Below, piece by piece: positions 9,239-18,712 of a stretch of 64,000 nucleotides of DNA. Position numbers and translations under genes: made by a program. The first letter of the stretch is position 1. Every line of letters begins with the position of its first letter. Under the pieces are notes generated by a model that was given only the letters and a program-made list of their open reading frames with translations, did not search any database and was not told the DNA's origin. The DNA is taken from NCBI RefSeq assembly GCF_947488945.1, contig NZ_CANLBS010000005.1, forward strand, positions 421,460 through 485,459. Reading direction: 5' to 3'. Source of the stretch: an uncultured Streptomyces sp. GTDB taxonomy: Bacteria > Actinomycetota > Actinomycetes > Streptomycetales > Streptomycetaceae.

Positions 9239-10456
9239 ATGACCGAGACAGCAGCCGTTCCCGTGACCCCGCCGACCAGTGACGCCGATCCATTCGCTGA
9301 GCAGCACCTCTCCCACCCGGAGCCTTTGCACCGGCGGTTGCGCGAAGCCGGACCGGTGGTCCACCTGTCCCGCTACGGCGTGTACGCCCTGGCCCGTCAC
9401 CAAGAGGTGCACGCCGCCCTGGCCGACTGGCAGACCTTCCAGTCCGGCGCCGGCGTCGGACTGGCCAACTTCCGCCATGAGAAGCCGTGGCGCCCGCCGA
9501 GCCTGCTGCTGGAGGCCGACCCGCCCCACCACGATGCGCCGCGCCGCGTGCTGCGCGAGATCCTCGCCCCGCTCGCCCTGCGCCGGCTGCGTGAGACGTG
9601 GCAGACGGTCGCAGAGGAACTCGTCGAGACGGTTTTGGCCGAGCGCGGGCTGGAGTTCGACGCCTTCGATGCTCTGGCGAAGGCGTTCCCGCTCCAGGTC
9701 TTTCCCGATGCCGTCGGCCTCGGCCCGCACGGCAGGGAGAACCTGCTGCCCTACGGCAACATGGCCTTCAACGCCTTCGGACCGCGGAACGCCCTCGTCG
9801 AAGCCGACGCACACCGGGTCGGCGAGCTGTCGGCCTGGGTGAACGCTCAGTGCGCCCGCGAGGCGCTGAGCGAGGACGGTTTCGGTGCCCGGATCTGGGC
9901 CGCCGCCGACCGCGGCGACCTCACCCACGCCCAGGCACCGCTGGTGGTGCGCTCGCTGCTCACCGCCGGCGTTGACACCACCGTGCACGGTCTGGCGGCC
10001 GCACTGTACGCCTTCGCCACTCACCCGCAGGAGTGGCAGCGGCTCCGAGCCCGTCCGGAACTGGCGCGGACGGCCTTTGACGAGGCGGTGCGCTGGCAGT
10101 CGCCGGTACAGACGTTCTTCCGCACCGCCACCACCGACGTCGATATCGTCGGTGCACGCATCACCGAGGGCGGCAAAATCCTCATGTTCCTCGGCGCTGC
10201 CAACCGCGACCCGGTCCGCTGGAGCGACCCCGACCGCTTCGACCTCACCCGTGACCCCTCGGGCCACGTCGGCTTCGGCATGGGTATCCACCAGTGTGTC
10301 GGCCAGCACGTCGCCCGCCTGGAGGCAGAGTCCCTGCTGACCGCCCTCGCCCGCCGCGTCGGACACCTCGAACTCGTCGGCGAACCGAGGCGCCACCTCA
10401 ACAACACCCTGCGCTCCTGGGCCTCTCTCCCGATCCGCGTCCGGCCGGCGAGCTGA
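9239..10456 (+). CDS. Cytochrome P450, CYP199A-like
   Basis: A 405-aa P450. The helix-I motif (AGVDTT), the E-x-x-R (EAVRW) and the heme-binding loop FGMGIHQCVG are all intact. Several stretches (EKPWRPPSLLLEADPP, FNAFGP, SPVQTFFRT, MFLGAANRDP) agree, from memory, with CYP199A enzymes, which O-demethylate para-methoxybenzoate and related para-substituted benzoates. The neighbours fit: a dedicated reductase upstream and a formaldehyde-disposal pair downstream. The likely reaction is therefore demethylation of a methoxylated benzoate to the phenol plus formaldehyde. The family assignment is by recognised motif, not by alignment, and the exact substrate is inferred. Confidence 0.88.
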   Translation: MTETAAVPVTPPTSDADPFAEQHLSHPEPLHRRLREAGPVVHLSRYGVYALARHQEVHAALADWQTFQSGAGVGLANFRHEKPWRPPSLLLEADPPHHDAPRRVLREILAPLALRRLRETWQTVAEELVETVLAERGLEFDAFDALAKAFPLQVFPDAVGLGPHGRENLLPYGNMAFNAFGPRNALVEADAHRVGELSAWVNAQCAREALSEDGFGARIWAAADRGDLTHAQAPLVVRSLLTAGVDTTVHGLAAALYAFATHPQEWQRLRARPELARTAFDEAVRWQSPVQTFFRTATTDVDIVGARITEGGKILMFLGAANRDPVRWSDPDRFDLTRDPSGHVGFGMGIHQCVGQHVARLEAESLLTALARRVGHLELVGEPRRHLNNTLRSWASLPIRVRPAS

Positions 10457-10512
10457 CCGCCAGTCACTGAATCCACCCCACGCACACCCCACTGTCGAAA
10501 GGACCTCTTCCC

Positions 10513-11598
10513 ATGTCGCAGCACGTACGAGGTGTCGTCGCCCGAGCCAAGGGCGAACCGGTACGCGTCGAGACCGTCGTCGTTCCCGACCCCGGCCACG
10601 GGGAGGCCGTGGTGAAGGTCCAGGCGTGCGGCGTCTGCCACACCGACCTGCACTACCGCGAGGGCGGCATCAATGACGACTTCCCCTTCCTCCTCGGCCA
10701 CGAGGCGGCCGGCGTCGTCGAACAGGTCGGCCCGGACGTGACCGACGTCGCCCCCGGTGACTTCGTTGTCCTCAACTGGCGTGCGGTCTGCGGCCGGTGC
10801 CGGGCTTGCCGGCGCGGGCGCCCGCAGTACTGCTTCGACACGCACAACGCGCGGCAGAAGATGACCCTCGCCGACGGCACCGAACTGTCACCGGCCCTGG
10901 GCATCGGCGCCTTCGCCGAGAAGACCCTCGTCGCCGCCGGCCAGTGCACCAGAGTCGATCCGGCCGCGTCACCCGCCGTCGCAGGGCTGCTCGGCTGTGG
11001 CGTGATGGCGGGCATCGGTGCCGCGATCAACACCGGCGCTGTCGGCAGGGGCGACACGGTAGCGGTCATCGGCTGCGGCGGTGTCGGCGACGCGGCTGTG
11101 GCCGGTGCCCGGCTGGCCGGTGCGGCGAAGGTGATCGCCGTCGACATCGACGACCGCAAACTGAGCACCGCCAGGTCCCTGGGCGCCACGCACACGGTCA
11201 ACTCCCGTACCACCGACCCGGTCGAAGCGATCCGCGGCCTGACCGGTGGCTTCGGCGCCGACGTCGTGATCGAGGCCGTCGGTCGCCCTGAGACATACCG
11301 GCAGGCGTTCTACGCCCGCGACCTGGCCGGAACCGTCGTCCTGGTCGGCGTGCCCACCCCTGAGATGCAGCTCGAACTGCCGCTGCTGGACGTCTTCGGC
11401 CGCGGCGGGGCGCTCAAGTCCTCCTGGTACGGCGACTGCCTGCCCTCGCGTGACTTCCCCACGCTCATCGACCTTTACCTCCAGGGCCGACTGGACCTCG
11501 ACGCCTTCGTCAGCGAAACCATCAGCCTCGACGAGGTGGAGGACGCCTTCGCCCGCATGCACAAGGGCGACGTCCTGCGCTCGGTGGTGATCCTCTGA
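10513..11598 (+). CDS. S-(hydroxymethyl)mycothiol dehydrogenase (zinc alcohol dehydrogenase)
   Basis: A 361-aa class III-type zinc alcohol dehydrogenase. The catalytic zinc ligands are in [16 protein letters not shown] and the later LGCGVM loop; the structural zinc site is C-G-R-C-R-A-C with a following YCFDTHNA; the NAD-binding motif is GCGGVGD. The sequence around residues 90-110 and the [16 protein letters not shown] segment are typical of mycothiol-dependent formaldehyde dehydrogenases of actinobacteria, which oxidise the adduct of formaldehyde and mycothiol. It follows the P450 by 56 bp and overlaps the next gene by one base. This placement explains how formaldehyde released by O-demethylation is removed. 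Confidence 0.85.
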   Translation: MSQHVRGVVARAKGEPVRVETVVVPDPGHGEAVVKVQACGVCHTDLHYREGGINDDFPFLLGHEAAGVVEQVGPDVTDVAPGDFVVLNWRAVCGRCRACRRGRPQYCFDTHNARQKMTLADGTELSPALGIGAFAEKTLVAAGQCTRVDPAASPAVAGLLGCGVMAGIGAAINTGAVGRGDTVAVIGCGGVGDAAVAGARLAGAAKVIAVDIDDRKLSTARSLGATHTVNSRTTDPVEAIRGLTGGFGADVVIEAVGRPETYRQAFYARDLAGTVVLVGVPTPEMQLELPLLDVFGRGGALKSSWYGDCLPSRDFPTLIDLYLQGRLDLDAFVSETISLDEVEDAFARMHKGDVLRSVVIL

Positions 11599-12230
11599 TG
11601 GCCGGTGTTCGCATCGAGCGGCTTGTGACCTCCGGCGTCTTCACTCTGGACGACGGCACTTGGAACGTCGACAACAACGTCTGGATCGTCGGTGATGACC
11701 ACGACGCCGTAGTCATCGACGCCGCCCACGACGCCGACGCCATCGCCGAGGCCGTCGGCGACCGGCGGCTGATCGCCATCGTGTGCACCCACGCCCACAA
11801 CGACCACGTCAACGCCGCCCCGGCCCTCGCCGCCGCCACCGGCGCACCCATCCTGCTCCACCTGGACGACCGGGTGCTGTGGAAGCACACCCACCCCGAG
11901 CGCGACCCCGACGGCTATCTCTCCGACAACCAGCGCATCAAGGTCGCCGGGACACAGCTGCGAGTGCTCCACACTCCCGGACACACCACCGGAGCCATCA
12001 GCCTGCACCTCCCGGAATTCGGCACCGTCTTCACCGGCGACACCCTGTTCGCGGGCGGCCCGGGAGCGACCGGACGGTCGTACTCGCACTTCCCCACCAT
12101 CATCCGGTCGATCCGCGACCGCCTTCTCGTGCTGCCTCCCACCACCCTGGTCCGCACGGGGCACGGTTCGGATACCACGATCGGCGACGAAGCACGCCAT
12201 CTCACAGAACGGATCACACGTGGTTGCTAG
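11598..12230 (+). CDS. Metallo-beta-lactamase-fold hydrolase (probable mycothiol thioester hydrolase)
   Basis: A 210-aa glyoxalase-II-like protein with the HAHNDH metal motif at about residues 62-67, a PGHT motif near residue 132 and the FTGDTLF segment with the bridging Asp. Its ATG overlaps the stop of the mycothiol dehydrogenase (TGATG), so the two are translated together. In actinobacteria this pairing is common and the hydrolase is thought to split S-formyl-mycothiol to formate and mycothiol; that role is inferred from context and family, not shown by sequence alone. Confidence 0.82.
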   Translation: MAGVRIERLVTSGVFTLDDGTWNVDNNVWIVGDDHDAVVIDAAHDADAIAEAVGDRRLIAIVCTHAHNDHVNAAPALAAATGAPILLHLDDRVLWKHTHPERDPDGYLSDNQRIKVAGTQLRVLHTPGHTTGAISLHLPEFGTVFTGDTLFAGGPGATGRSYSHFPTIIRSIRDRLLVLPPTTLVRTGHGSDTTIGDEARHLTERITRGC

Positions 12231-12908
12231 CTAAAGGTACGTACTCACCCGAGGGCAATGAGTTCTTAATGATGCGGCAAGTGAGGGCGGGCCCCCTGCC
12301 GCAGATACTCACTCCGCTGCCGCCCGTGCGTGCTGCACAAAGACCTCGGAAGTGGCCAGCAGCGGGCGGGAACAGCCAGAAGCACCTGATCAGAGACAGC
12401 AGTAGCCCGAAGAAGCGAATCCACCTCAGATCCAGAAAAGCCCAGGTCAGCGTCTTGTTTGGACTTCATCGCGCCAGGGGTGGCGACCCCCATAGCAAGG
12501 GAGCAACTGCACTCCAGGTACGCGACACGCGGCATCGCGACCGCGCCTGGCCGTCAGGGACTCTGAAACGCTCGGTGGAGCCTCAGTACCCGGTCTGCGC
12601 TCTGCGGTCTCCTGCTGAGACAGGGGTCGGCGACGGCTTGAGGGTGTCGTCCATGTGTTTGCGGCGGCCGAGGTGACGGCCAGCGCCTACCGCTTCTTCA
12701 AGTAGGTCATGCCGTGTCCACCCAGGATGCGGCGTGGGAGTGTGCCTTACACCGGTGGGCGCAGTCCCTCTTACCGGTCCAGGGGGTTCTTCTTGCGGGC
12801 CGAGATCAGTGGGCGATGGCCGAGAACCCGCTGGGGAGAACCAGGGGCGCATGGCATGCTGATTGATCTTGCTGATCGCTTGCGTTTGCGGCATGGGGGC
12901 TTTGCGTC
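12231..12908. other. 678-bp gap without a recognised gene
   Basis: Open frames here on either strand are short, rich in Arg/Pro/Ser and resemble nothing I know. Base composition is lower in GC between 12230 and 12480 than in the flanking genes, as is common at the edges of inserted DNA. It separates the aromatic operon from the RHS locus. Confidence 0.5.
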
Positions 12909-15900
12909 GTGGGGTACACAATTCCTGAGGGCGTCGACACGATGCTCGATGTCATCGGTGTGGGCTGGCCGAACGTCGACGAGGACGCGTACCGCGACAT
13001 GGGGGACGCGCTGCGGGAGTTCGCGGACGATGCGGACGACGACGCCTACGCCGCCTACCAGCACGTGCAGAAACTGTTGGCGAGCGGGCAGAGCGAGTCG
13101 CTCACCGCGTTGGACCAGCACTGGTCGAAGGTGCAGGGCAAGCACAAGGACCTGGCGAAGGCGGCCCGGATCGTGGCCGGCGCCCTGGACCGGGTCGCGG
13201 ACATCATCGTCGCCCGGAAGATCGCCGCGGTCGGCGAACTGGCGGATCTGTGCGCCACGGTGGGGATCACGCTCGCGTTCGCGCCGGTGACGGCGGGGCT
13301 GTCCGCGCTGCTGGCCGGCGGGAAGATCGCGGCGACGCGAATCGCGTTCAAGCGGATCCTCAAGGAGATGGCCGAGATGGCCGTCGAGGAGATCGTCACG
13401 ACGCTGACGGAGCCGGCCGTCGCCGCGATCGAGAACATCGTGGCCGATCTCGCGATCCAGACCGCGCTGAACGTCACCGGTGTGCAGGACGGATACGACA
13501 CCGGGCAGACCGCGAAGGCGGGCAAGGACGGACTCCGGCTCAACTCGGCTGGCGGCGGCGGTCCCAGGCCGGGCGACGGCACCGAGATCGACCACGACGC
13601 TCACGGGACGGCCCGGACGCACCTGGCGGGGGTGCAGGTCACCATGCGGGACAAGACCCGCGGCAAGCTCGGCAAGGCCAGAAGCCACCACGGGCGGGCG
13701 AAGGGCAAGGACTCTCTCACCGCTGTCCTGGACACCACCATCGAGGGCGTGACGGAGAAGCTCGGCAAAGCGCTCGACGACCTCGGGGACCACGTCGGCA
13801 AGAAGGTCCCCGACGCCCTCACCAAGAGCTCCAAGACGCACAAGGAAACCGACCACGACGTTCACGACCAGGTGAAGCGCATCGTGTCCGCCGACGGGAA
13901 GGAGGACGGCGACCGCCACGGTCCCCGGGACGGCGGGCGGCCCGGGGCGCACGGCAAGGACTCCGGCACCCGAGTCAAGCCCGCGTCCCTCGACGGCGCC
14001 AAGAACGACGCCCAGCGTCACTCCATCCCGCTGTCCAAGAAGACGTGCAAGAACGACCCGGTCGACGTCGCCACCGGGGAGATGACACTCACCCAGTCCG
14101 ATCTCGCGCTGCCGGGCGTCCTGCCCCTCTCACTGCGCCGTACACACCTGTCCGAGTACCGCTACGGCCGCTGGTTCGGGCGCAGCTGGGCCTCCACCCT
14201 CGATGAGCGCATCGAGCTCGACGCCCGGGGGCAGGGGGCGGTCTGGGCGCGCGAGGACGGGTCCGTCCTCGTCTATCCCCGGCTGCCGGGCGCCGGTGAC
14301 ACCGACGGTGTTCTGCCCCTGTCCGGGCCGCGGCTGCCGCTGGTGCACGGCGGGTTCGACAACGGCGAGACGTCCTACCTGATCGCGGACACGCCGGCCG
14401 GGATCGTCAGGACGTTCACGGGCAGCCCGTACCACGAGTCGTCCGCCTTCTGGCTGAAGGAAGTCGAGGACCGCAACGGCAACACCCTCTCCTACCAGCG
14501 CACCGGCGACGGCGCCCCCGTGCGGGTGGTCCATCATGCGGGCTACCAGGCGGACCTCAAGGTCGTGGACGGTCGCGTCACGGAACTCGCTGTGCGCACC
14601 ATGGGCGGCACGGTCACGGTGGTGCGCTACAACTACGACCCGGACGGCAATCTCGCGGCGGTCGTCAACTCCTCCGGTCTGCCGCTGCGTTTCGTCCACG
14701 ACTCCGAGGGGCGCATCACCTCCTGGACCGACCGCAACGAATCGAGCTTCCACTACGGGTACGACGGTCAGGGGCGCGTCACCACGACGACCGGCCCCGA
14801 CGGCATGCTCTCCTCCACCTTCTCCTACGAGAGCCACGGCCCGGCAGCGGGGTCGACGACGTACTACACCGATTCCACCGGTGCCACGACCGTCTTCCGG
14901 ATCGACGATCGATTCCGCGTCGTGTCAGAGACCGATCCCCTCGGTGCCACCCACAGGATGGAGTACGACGAGTCCGACCGGCTCACAACTATGACGGATC
15001 CCCACGGCGCCACGTCGCGTCTGAGTTACGACGACCGGGGCCGGGCGACCGACCTGGTGCGGGCCGACGGCCACCGCACGACGGTCGCCTACGACCAGGA
15101 CGGGCTGCCGGTCTCCCTGACCGAGCCCGACGGGGCGCGGTGGCTGCATGCCTACGACGGCAGGGGGAACCGCATTGCTCTCACGGATCCGGCCGGTGCG
15201 GTGACGCGGTACACCGTCGACCCGCGGGGGGCCGTCACCGCCGTCACCAACGCCGTCGGTGAACGGGTGGAGATCGTCCGCAACGCCGCCGGCCTCCCGC
15301 TACGGATCTCGGACGCGTCAGGGACCGTCCGGCGCTACGAGTACGACCCCTTCGGCAGGCCGGTGCTCGTCACCGGCCCGGACGGAAGCGGGGTGACCCG
15401 CCTGGAATGGTCTCCCGAGGGGCGGCTCACGAGCCGGACCGGGCCCGACGGCACCACCGAGCACTGGGAGTTCGACGGGGAGGGCAACTGCACGCGGCAC
15501 ACCGACCCGCTCGGTGCGACGACCCTCATGGAGTACACACACTTCGATCTGCTGGCCGCACGCACCACCCCGGACGGGGCACGGCACAGCTTCACCTACG
15601 ACACGGAGCGACGGCTGATCAAGGTCACCGACCCACGTGCACTGTCGTGGAGCTACGCCTACGACGCCGCAGGCCAGTTGATCGGCGAGTCCGACTTCGA
15701 CGGCCGGACCATGACGTACGCGTACGACCCTGCCGGCCGGCTGATCCGCCGGATCAACGCCGCGGGCCAGACCGTCACCTACGCCTACGACCCCGTCGGA
15801 CAGCTCACCGACAAGACCGTCGACGGCCGCACCCTTACCTTCGACAACGACCCCTGCGGACGGCTGCTGCGCGCCGCCGGGCCCGACACCACGCTCGCCT

Positions 15901-17642
15901 ACCGCTACGACCCCGTGGGCCGCATCACCGATGAGACCGTCGACGGCCGGACCCTGACCACCGCCTGCGACGCGGTGGGACGCCGCACCCACCGCACGAC
16001 ACCGCTGGGCGTCGCCACCTCCTACACCTACGGGGCCACCGGCGACTACGCGTCCCTCACCGCGTCCGGCCACACCTTCTCCTTCGCCCACGACCCGGCC
16101 GGCCGCGAAATCCGGCGCAGCCTCGACGACCGGTTCACGCTGGCCTTCGGCTGGGACGACGCCGGTCAGCTCACCGGCCAGACCCTCACCGTCACCGGAA
16201 GCCCGCAGCCCTCACTCCACCGCGCCTACACCTACCGCCAGGACGGGCACCTCACCGCCGTCACCGACCAGCACAGCGGCCACCGCGACTTCGTCCTCGA
16301 CCGGGCCGGCCGGGTCACCACGGTCCGGGCGGAGAACTGGACGGAGCAGTACGCCTACGACGCGGCCGGCAACCAGACCCACGCCTCGTGGCCCGACCGC
16401 CACCCCGGCAGCCAGGCCCGCGGTCCCCGTACCTTCGCCGGCAGCCGCCTCACCGCCGCCGGCGCCGTCCGCTACGAGCACGACGCGCAGGGCCGCGTCG
16501 TCCTGCGGCAGAAGACCCGCCTGTCCCGCAAACCCGACACCTGGCGCTACACCTGGGACGCGGAAGACCACCTCACCGCCGTCACCACCCCCAACGGCAC
16601 CCAATGGCGCTACCTCTACGACCCGCTCGGACGGCGCACCGCCAAACAACGGCTCGCCGCAGACGGCACGGTGGCCGAGGAGACCCGCTTCACCTGGGAC
16701 GGCACCACCCTCACCGAGCAGACCACACGCGTCGCCGGCTCCGCCGAAACAGTGACCCTCACCTGGGACCACGACGGCCAGGCCCCGCTCTCCCAGACCG
16801 AGACCAAATCACTGGCCGCCGCCCCGCAGCAGACCATCGACCAACGGTTCTTCGCGATCGTCACCGACCAGGTCGGCACCCCGAGCGAACTCGTCGACGA
16901 AGACGGAACCGTCGCCTGGCGCTCCCGCGCGACACTATGGGGCGCCAACACCTGGAACCGGGACGCGACCGCCTACACACCCCTGCGATTCCCCGGCCAG
17001 TACTACGACCCCGAGACCGAACTCCACCACAACTACTTCCGCCACTACGACCCGCAGACCGCCCGCTACCTGACCCTGGACCCGCTCGGCCTCGACGCCG
17101 CACCCAACCCGTCCACTTACGTCGACAACCCGCACACCCTCACCGACCCGCTCGGTCTCGCCCCCTGCGACGAAAGCGACGTCAGCTGGGGCGGACGCGT
17201 ACGCTACGGGCGCCCCGGCCCCGGCGGACGCGCGACCACCATGCGCGCCACCATCGAAGGCGACATGACCGGCGGACAGACCAACCCGAGCGCGAAAGTA
17301 CCGGGATACGAGAAGTACAAGAAGCTCAACAAGACCCACCTGCTCGGCGCACAGATCGGCGGCTCGAACAAGGACCCCCGCAACTTCGTCACGATGCACC
17401 GGTTCGCGAACTCCCCCGTCATGCGGAAGATAGAGGACCAGATCCGCGAAGCCGTCGACAAACGAGGCGAGACCATCGAATACACCGTCACGCCCGTCTA
17501 CCGGACCAACGACCCGACCGACGTGGTGCCCGTCGGCCTCACCATCGAAGCCACCGGCAACAAGGGCTTCAGCTTCACCCCCTACGAGGGCGGCGCCAGC
17601 ACGAACACCATCACTATCCTGAACGTCGCAAAACGCGTCTGA
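12909..17642 (+). CDS. RHS-repeat polymorphic toxin with C-terminal nuclease domain
   Basis: A 1577-aa protein. The N-terminus (about 1-220) is helical and Ala-rich, as in secreted WXG-like/type VII-associated toxins. At about 375-440 is a DUF6531-type segment (DPVDVATGEM) that opens the RHS shell. About 25 YD repeats (Y-D-x2-G-R/Q-L/V patterns) fill residues 500-1350. The RHS-core motif with PLRFPGQYYDPET and a D-P-L-G-L boundary ends near residue 1415. The remaining 150 residues (with THLLGAQIGGSN, then N, then an E-containing helix and Y) resemble the DNA/RNA non-specific endonuclease NS_2 group, so the payload is probably a nuclease. The GTG start at 12909 has only a weak ribosome binding site. 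A SMI1-type immunity gene follows by 22 bp. Confidence 0.88.
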   Translation: MGYTIPEGVDTMLDVIGVGWPNVDEDAYRDMGDALREFADDADDDAYAAYQHVQKLLASGQSESLTALDQHWSKVQGKHKDLAKAARIVAGALDRVADIIVARKIAAVGELADLCATVGITLAFAPVTAGLSALLAGGKIAATRIAFKRILKEMAEMAVEEIVTTLTEPAVAAIENIVADLAIQTALNVTGVQDGYDTGQTAKAGKDGLRLNSAGGGGPRPGDGTEIDHDAHGTARTHLAGVQVTMRDKTRGKLGKARSHHGRAKGKDSLTAVLDTTIEGVTEKLGKALDDLGDHVGKKVPDALTKSSKTHKETDHDVHDQVKRIVSADGKEDGDRHGPRDGGRPGAHGKDSGTRVKPASLDGAKNDAQRHSIPLSKKTCKNDPVDVATGEMTLTQSDLALPGVLPLSLRRTHLSEYRYGRWFGRSWASTLDERIELDARGQGAVWAREDGSVLVYPRLPGAGDTDGVLPLSGPRLPLVHGGFDNGETSYLIADTPAGIVRTFTGSPYHESSAFWLKEVEDRNGNTLSYQRTGDGAPVRVVHHAGYQADLKVVDGRVTELAVRTMGGTVTVVRYNYDPDGNLAAVVNSSGLPLRFVHDSEGRITSWTDRNESSFHYGYDGQGRVTTTTGPDGMLSSTFSYESHGPAAGSTTYYTDSTGATTVFRIDDRFRVVSETDPLGATHRMEYDESDRLTTMTDPHGATSRLSYDDRGRATDLVRADGHRTTVAYDQDGLPVSLTEPDGARWLHAYDGRGNRIALTDPAGAVTRYTVDPRGAVTAVTNAVGERVEIVRNAAGLPLRISDASGTVRRYEYDPFGRPVLVTGPDGSGVTRLEWSPEGRLTSRTGPDGTTEHWEFDGEGNCTRHTDPLGATTLMEYTHFDLLAARTTPDGARHSFTYDTERRLIKVTDPRALSWSYAYDAAGQLIGESDFDGRTMTYAYDPAGRLIRRINAAGQTVTYAYDPVGQLTDKTVDGRTLTFDNDPCGRLLRAAGPDTTLAYRYDPVGRITDETVDGRTLTTACDAVGRRTHRTTPLGVATSYTYGATGDYASLTASGHTFSFAHDPAGREIRRSLDDRFTLAFGWDDAGQLTGQTLTVTGSPQPSLHRAYTYRQDGHLTAVTDQHSGHRDFVLDRAGRVTTVRAENWTEQYAYDAAGNQTHASWPDRHPGSQARGPRTFAGSRLTAAGAVRYEHDAQGRVVLRQKTRLSRKPDTWRYTWDAEDHLTAVTTPNGTQWRYLYDPLGRRTAKQRLAADGTVAEETRFTWDGTTLTEQTTRVAGSAETVTLTWDHDGQAPLSQTETKSLAAAPQQTIDQRFFAIVTDQVGTPSELVDEDGTVAWRSRATLWGANTWNRDATAYTPLRFPGQYYDPETELHHNYFRHYDPQTARYLTLDPLGLDAAPNPSTYVDNPHTLTDPLGLAPCDESDVSWGGRVRYGRPGPGGRATTMRATIEGDMTGGQTNPSAKVPGYEKYKKLNKTHLLGAQIGGSNKDPRNFVTMHRFANSPVMRKIEDQIREAVDKRGETIEYTVTPVYRTNDPTDVVPVGLTIEATGNKGFSFTPYEGGASTNTITILNVAKRV

Positions 17643-17664
17643 CCGACCCGCACAGGAGACACCC

Positions 17665-18204
17665 ATGCACCCCGACGTGGAACGCCTCACCGCACTCGTC
17701 CCGCCCCCCGCCAACGCCAGCCCGCGGGACTGGACGACGGTCGAAGCGGCACTGGGCACCCTGCTGCCGGCCGACTACCGGCAGCTCGTCGACACTTACG
17801 GGGGCGGCGTCTTCGACGAGACGGTCTGGCTGCTGGACCCCTCCTGCCCCGACGACGATTACAACCTCGTGGCCCAAGCGGCCGAACGGGCCGACACGCT
17901 CGAGAAACTGTGGCAGACCGAACCCAAGCCGCAGCAACTTCAGGCCCCCGGTGCCAGGGTTCTTCCCTGGGCCTACATCGAAGACACCGGCGCCATGCTG
18001 TACTGGCTCATCCGGCCCGACGACCAGCCCGACGGCTGGACCGTCATGTTCAACGAAGGCCGCGGCCCCCTCTGGGAGCACCACGACACCACCTGTGCAG
18101 GTTTCCTCCTCGCCGTCCTCACCGGCGAGGCCGACACCGACTACTTCCCCGACCTCCCAGCCGACGACCACACCTTCGACTCCAACGACGACATCCTCGA
18201 ATAG
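17665..18204 (+). CDS. SMI1/KNR4-family immunity protein
   Basis: A 179-aa acidic protein with the SMI1/KNR4 fold signature: an N-terminal helix, then an L-P-A-D-Y-R-Q-L-x-x-x-Y-G-G-G segment at about residues 37-52, a W-x-L-L-D-P strand, and W-I/A-Y central motifs. The ATG follows CAGGAGACACCC. Its place directly behind the toxin-bearing RHS gene, and its acidic character opposite a nuclease-like domain, mark it as the cognate antidote. SMI1 proteins are used as immunity factors in many polymorphic toxin loci. Confidence 0.88.
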   Translation: MHPDVERLTALVPPPANASPRDWTTVEAALGTLLPADYRQLVDTYGGGVFDETVWLLDPSCPDDDYNLVAQAAERADTLEKLWQTEPKPQQLQAPGARVLPWAYIEDTGAMLYWLIRPDDQPDGWTVMFNEGRGPLWEHHDTTCAGFLLAVLTGEADTDYFPDLPADDHTFDSNDDILE

Positions 18205-18369
18205 GCGCACCGACGCCCACAGATGCACCACAACCACCTCAAGGCGCCGACCACTCACGGGGCGGACACTGGTGAGGTACGGCACACGGCCGGAGCAGGT
18301 CCGCTTACACCGCCGAAAATGACGTCCGAAGAGGGACACGGACCGACGCCGGCGGAAAATGCTTGCTCC

Positions 18370-18399
18370 GGCGGGAAGGACAGTCACCGCCTTCCCGCC
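18370..18399. terminator. Stem-loop terminator after the RHS/immunity pair
   Basis: Perfect 10-bp inverted repeat (GGCGGGAAGG / CCTTCCCGCC) with a 10-base loop, 166 bases after the immunity gene. There is no T-tract, which is usual for GC-rich actinobacterial terminators. Confidence 0.5.
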
Positions 18400-18416
18400 G
18401 AGACCGTTGGCCTCGG

Positions 18417-18506
18417 AACACCCCCGCGTCCGCGGGGGTGTTCCGAGTTACGTGTCCGACCTGGAGCTAGGGAAGCGGTCCTGCCCGCCGACGCTGGGGT
18501 ATTCCG
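18417..18506 (+). CRISPR. Two-repeat type I-E-like CRISPR remnant, no cas genes
   Basis: Two 29-bp units (18417-18445 and 18478-18506) both end in TTCCG and flank exactly 32 bases, the architecture of type I-E arrays. The first contains the perfect arms CACCCCCGCG and CGCGGGGGTG; the second is degenerate (begins GTCCTGCCCGCC and ends GGGTATTCCG). Reading frames through it spell peptides such as EHPRVRGG, typical of translated actinobacterial I-E repeats. A third unit 32 bases further on is hardly recognisable. No cas genes lie in the window. An alternative is a plain hairpin followed by chance similarity. Confidence 0.45.
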
Positions 18507-18712
18507 TGTACGACGGTGCCGTTCGAGCGCCGCGCGACGTCGTTCAGTCATCGCCGCGCTCAGGACACCGGTCGCTACCTGGGTAACAGCCCAGCACGGC
18601 ACCCGGCAAACCACCCTCATCCCGCCACTCGCGGAGGCCACCATCCAAGGCCGGGCAGATCGCTGCCGAAGAGTTGGTAGCGGACCAGCTCCATCGAGCG
18701 CTTCTCTGCCCC

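Noticed and set aside
16388..18322. A 644-codon Arg/Pro-rich rightward frame
   Set aside because: Out-of-frame shadow of the RHS and SMI1 genes; composition is that of a GC-rich frame shift, no domain.
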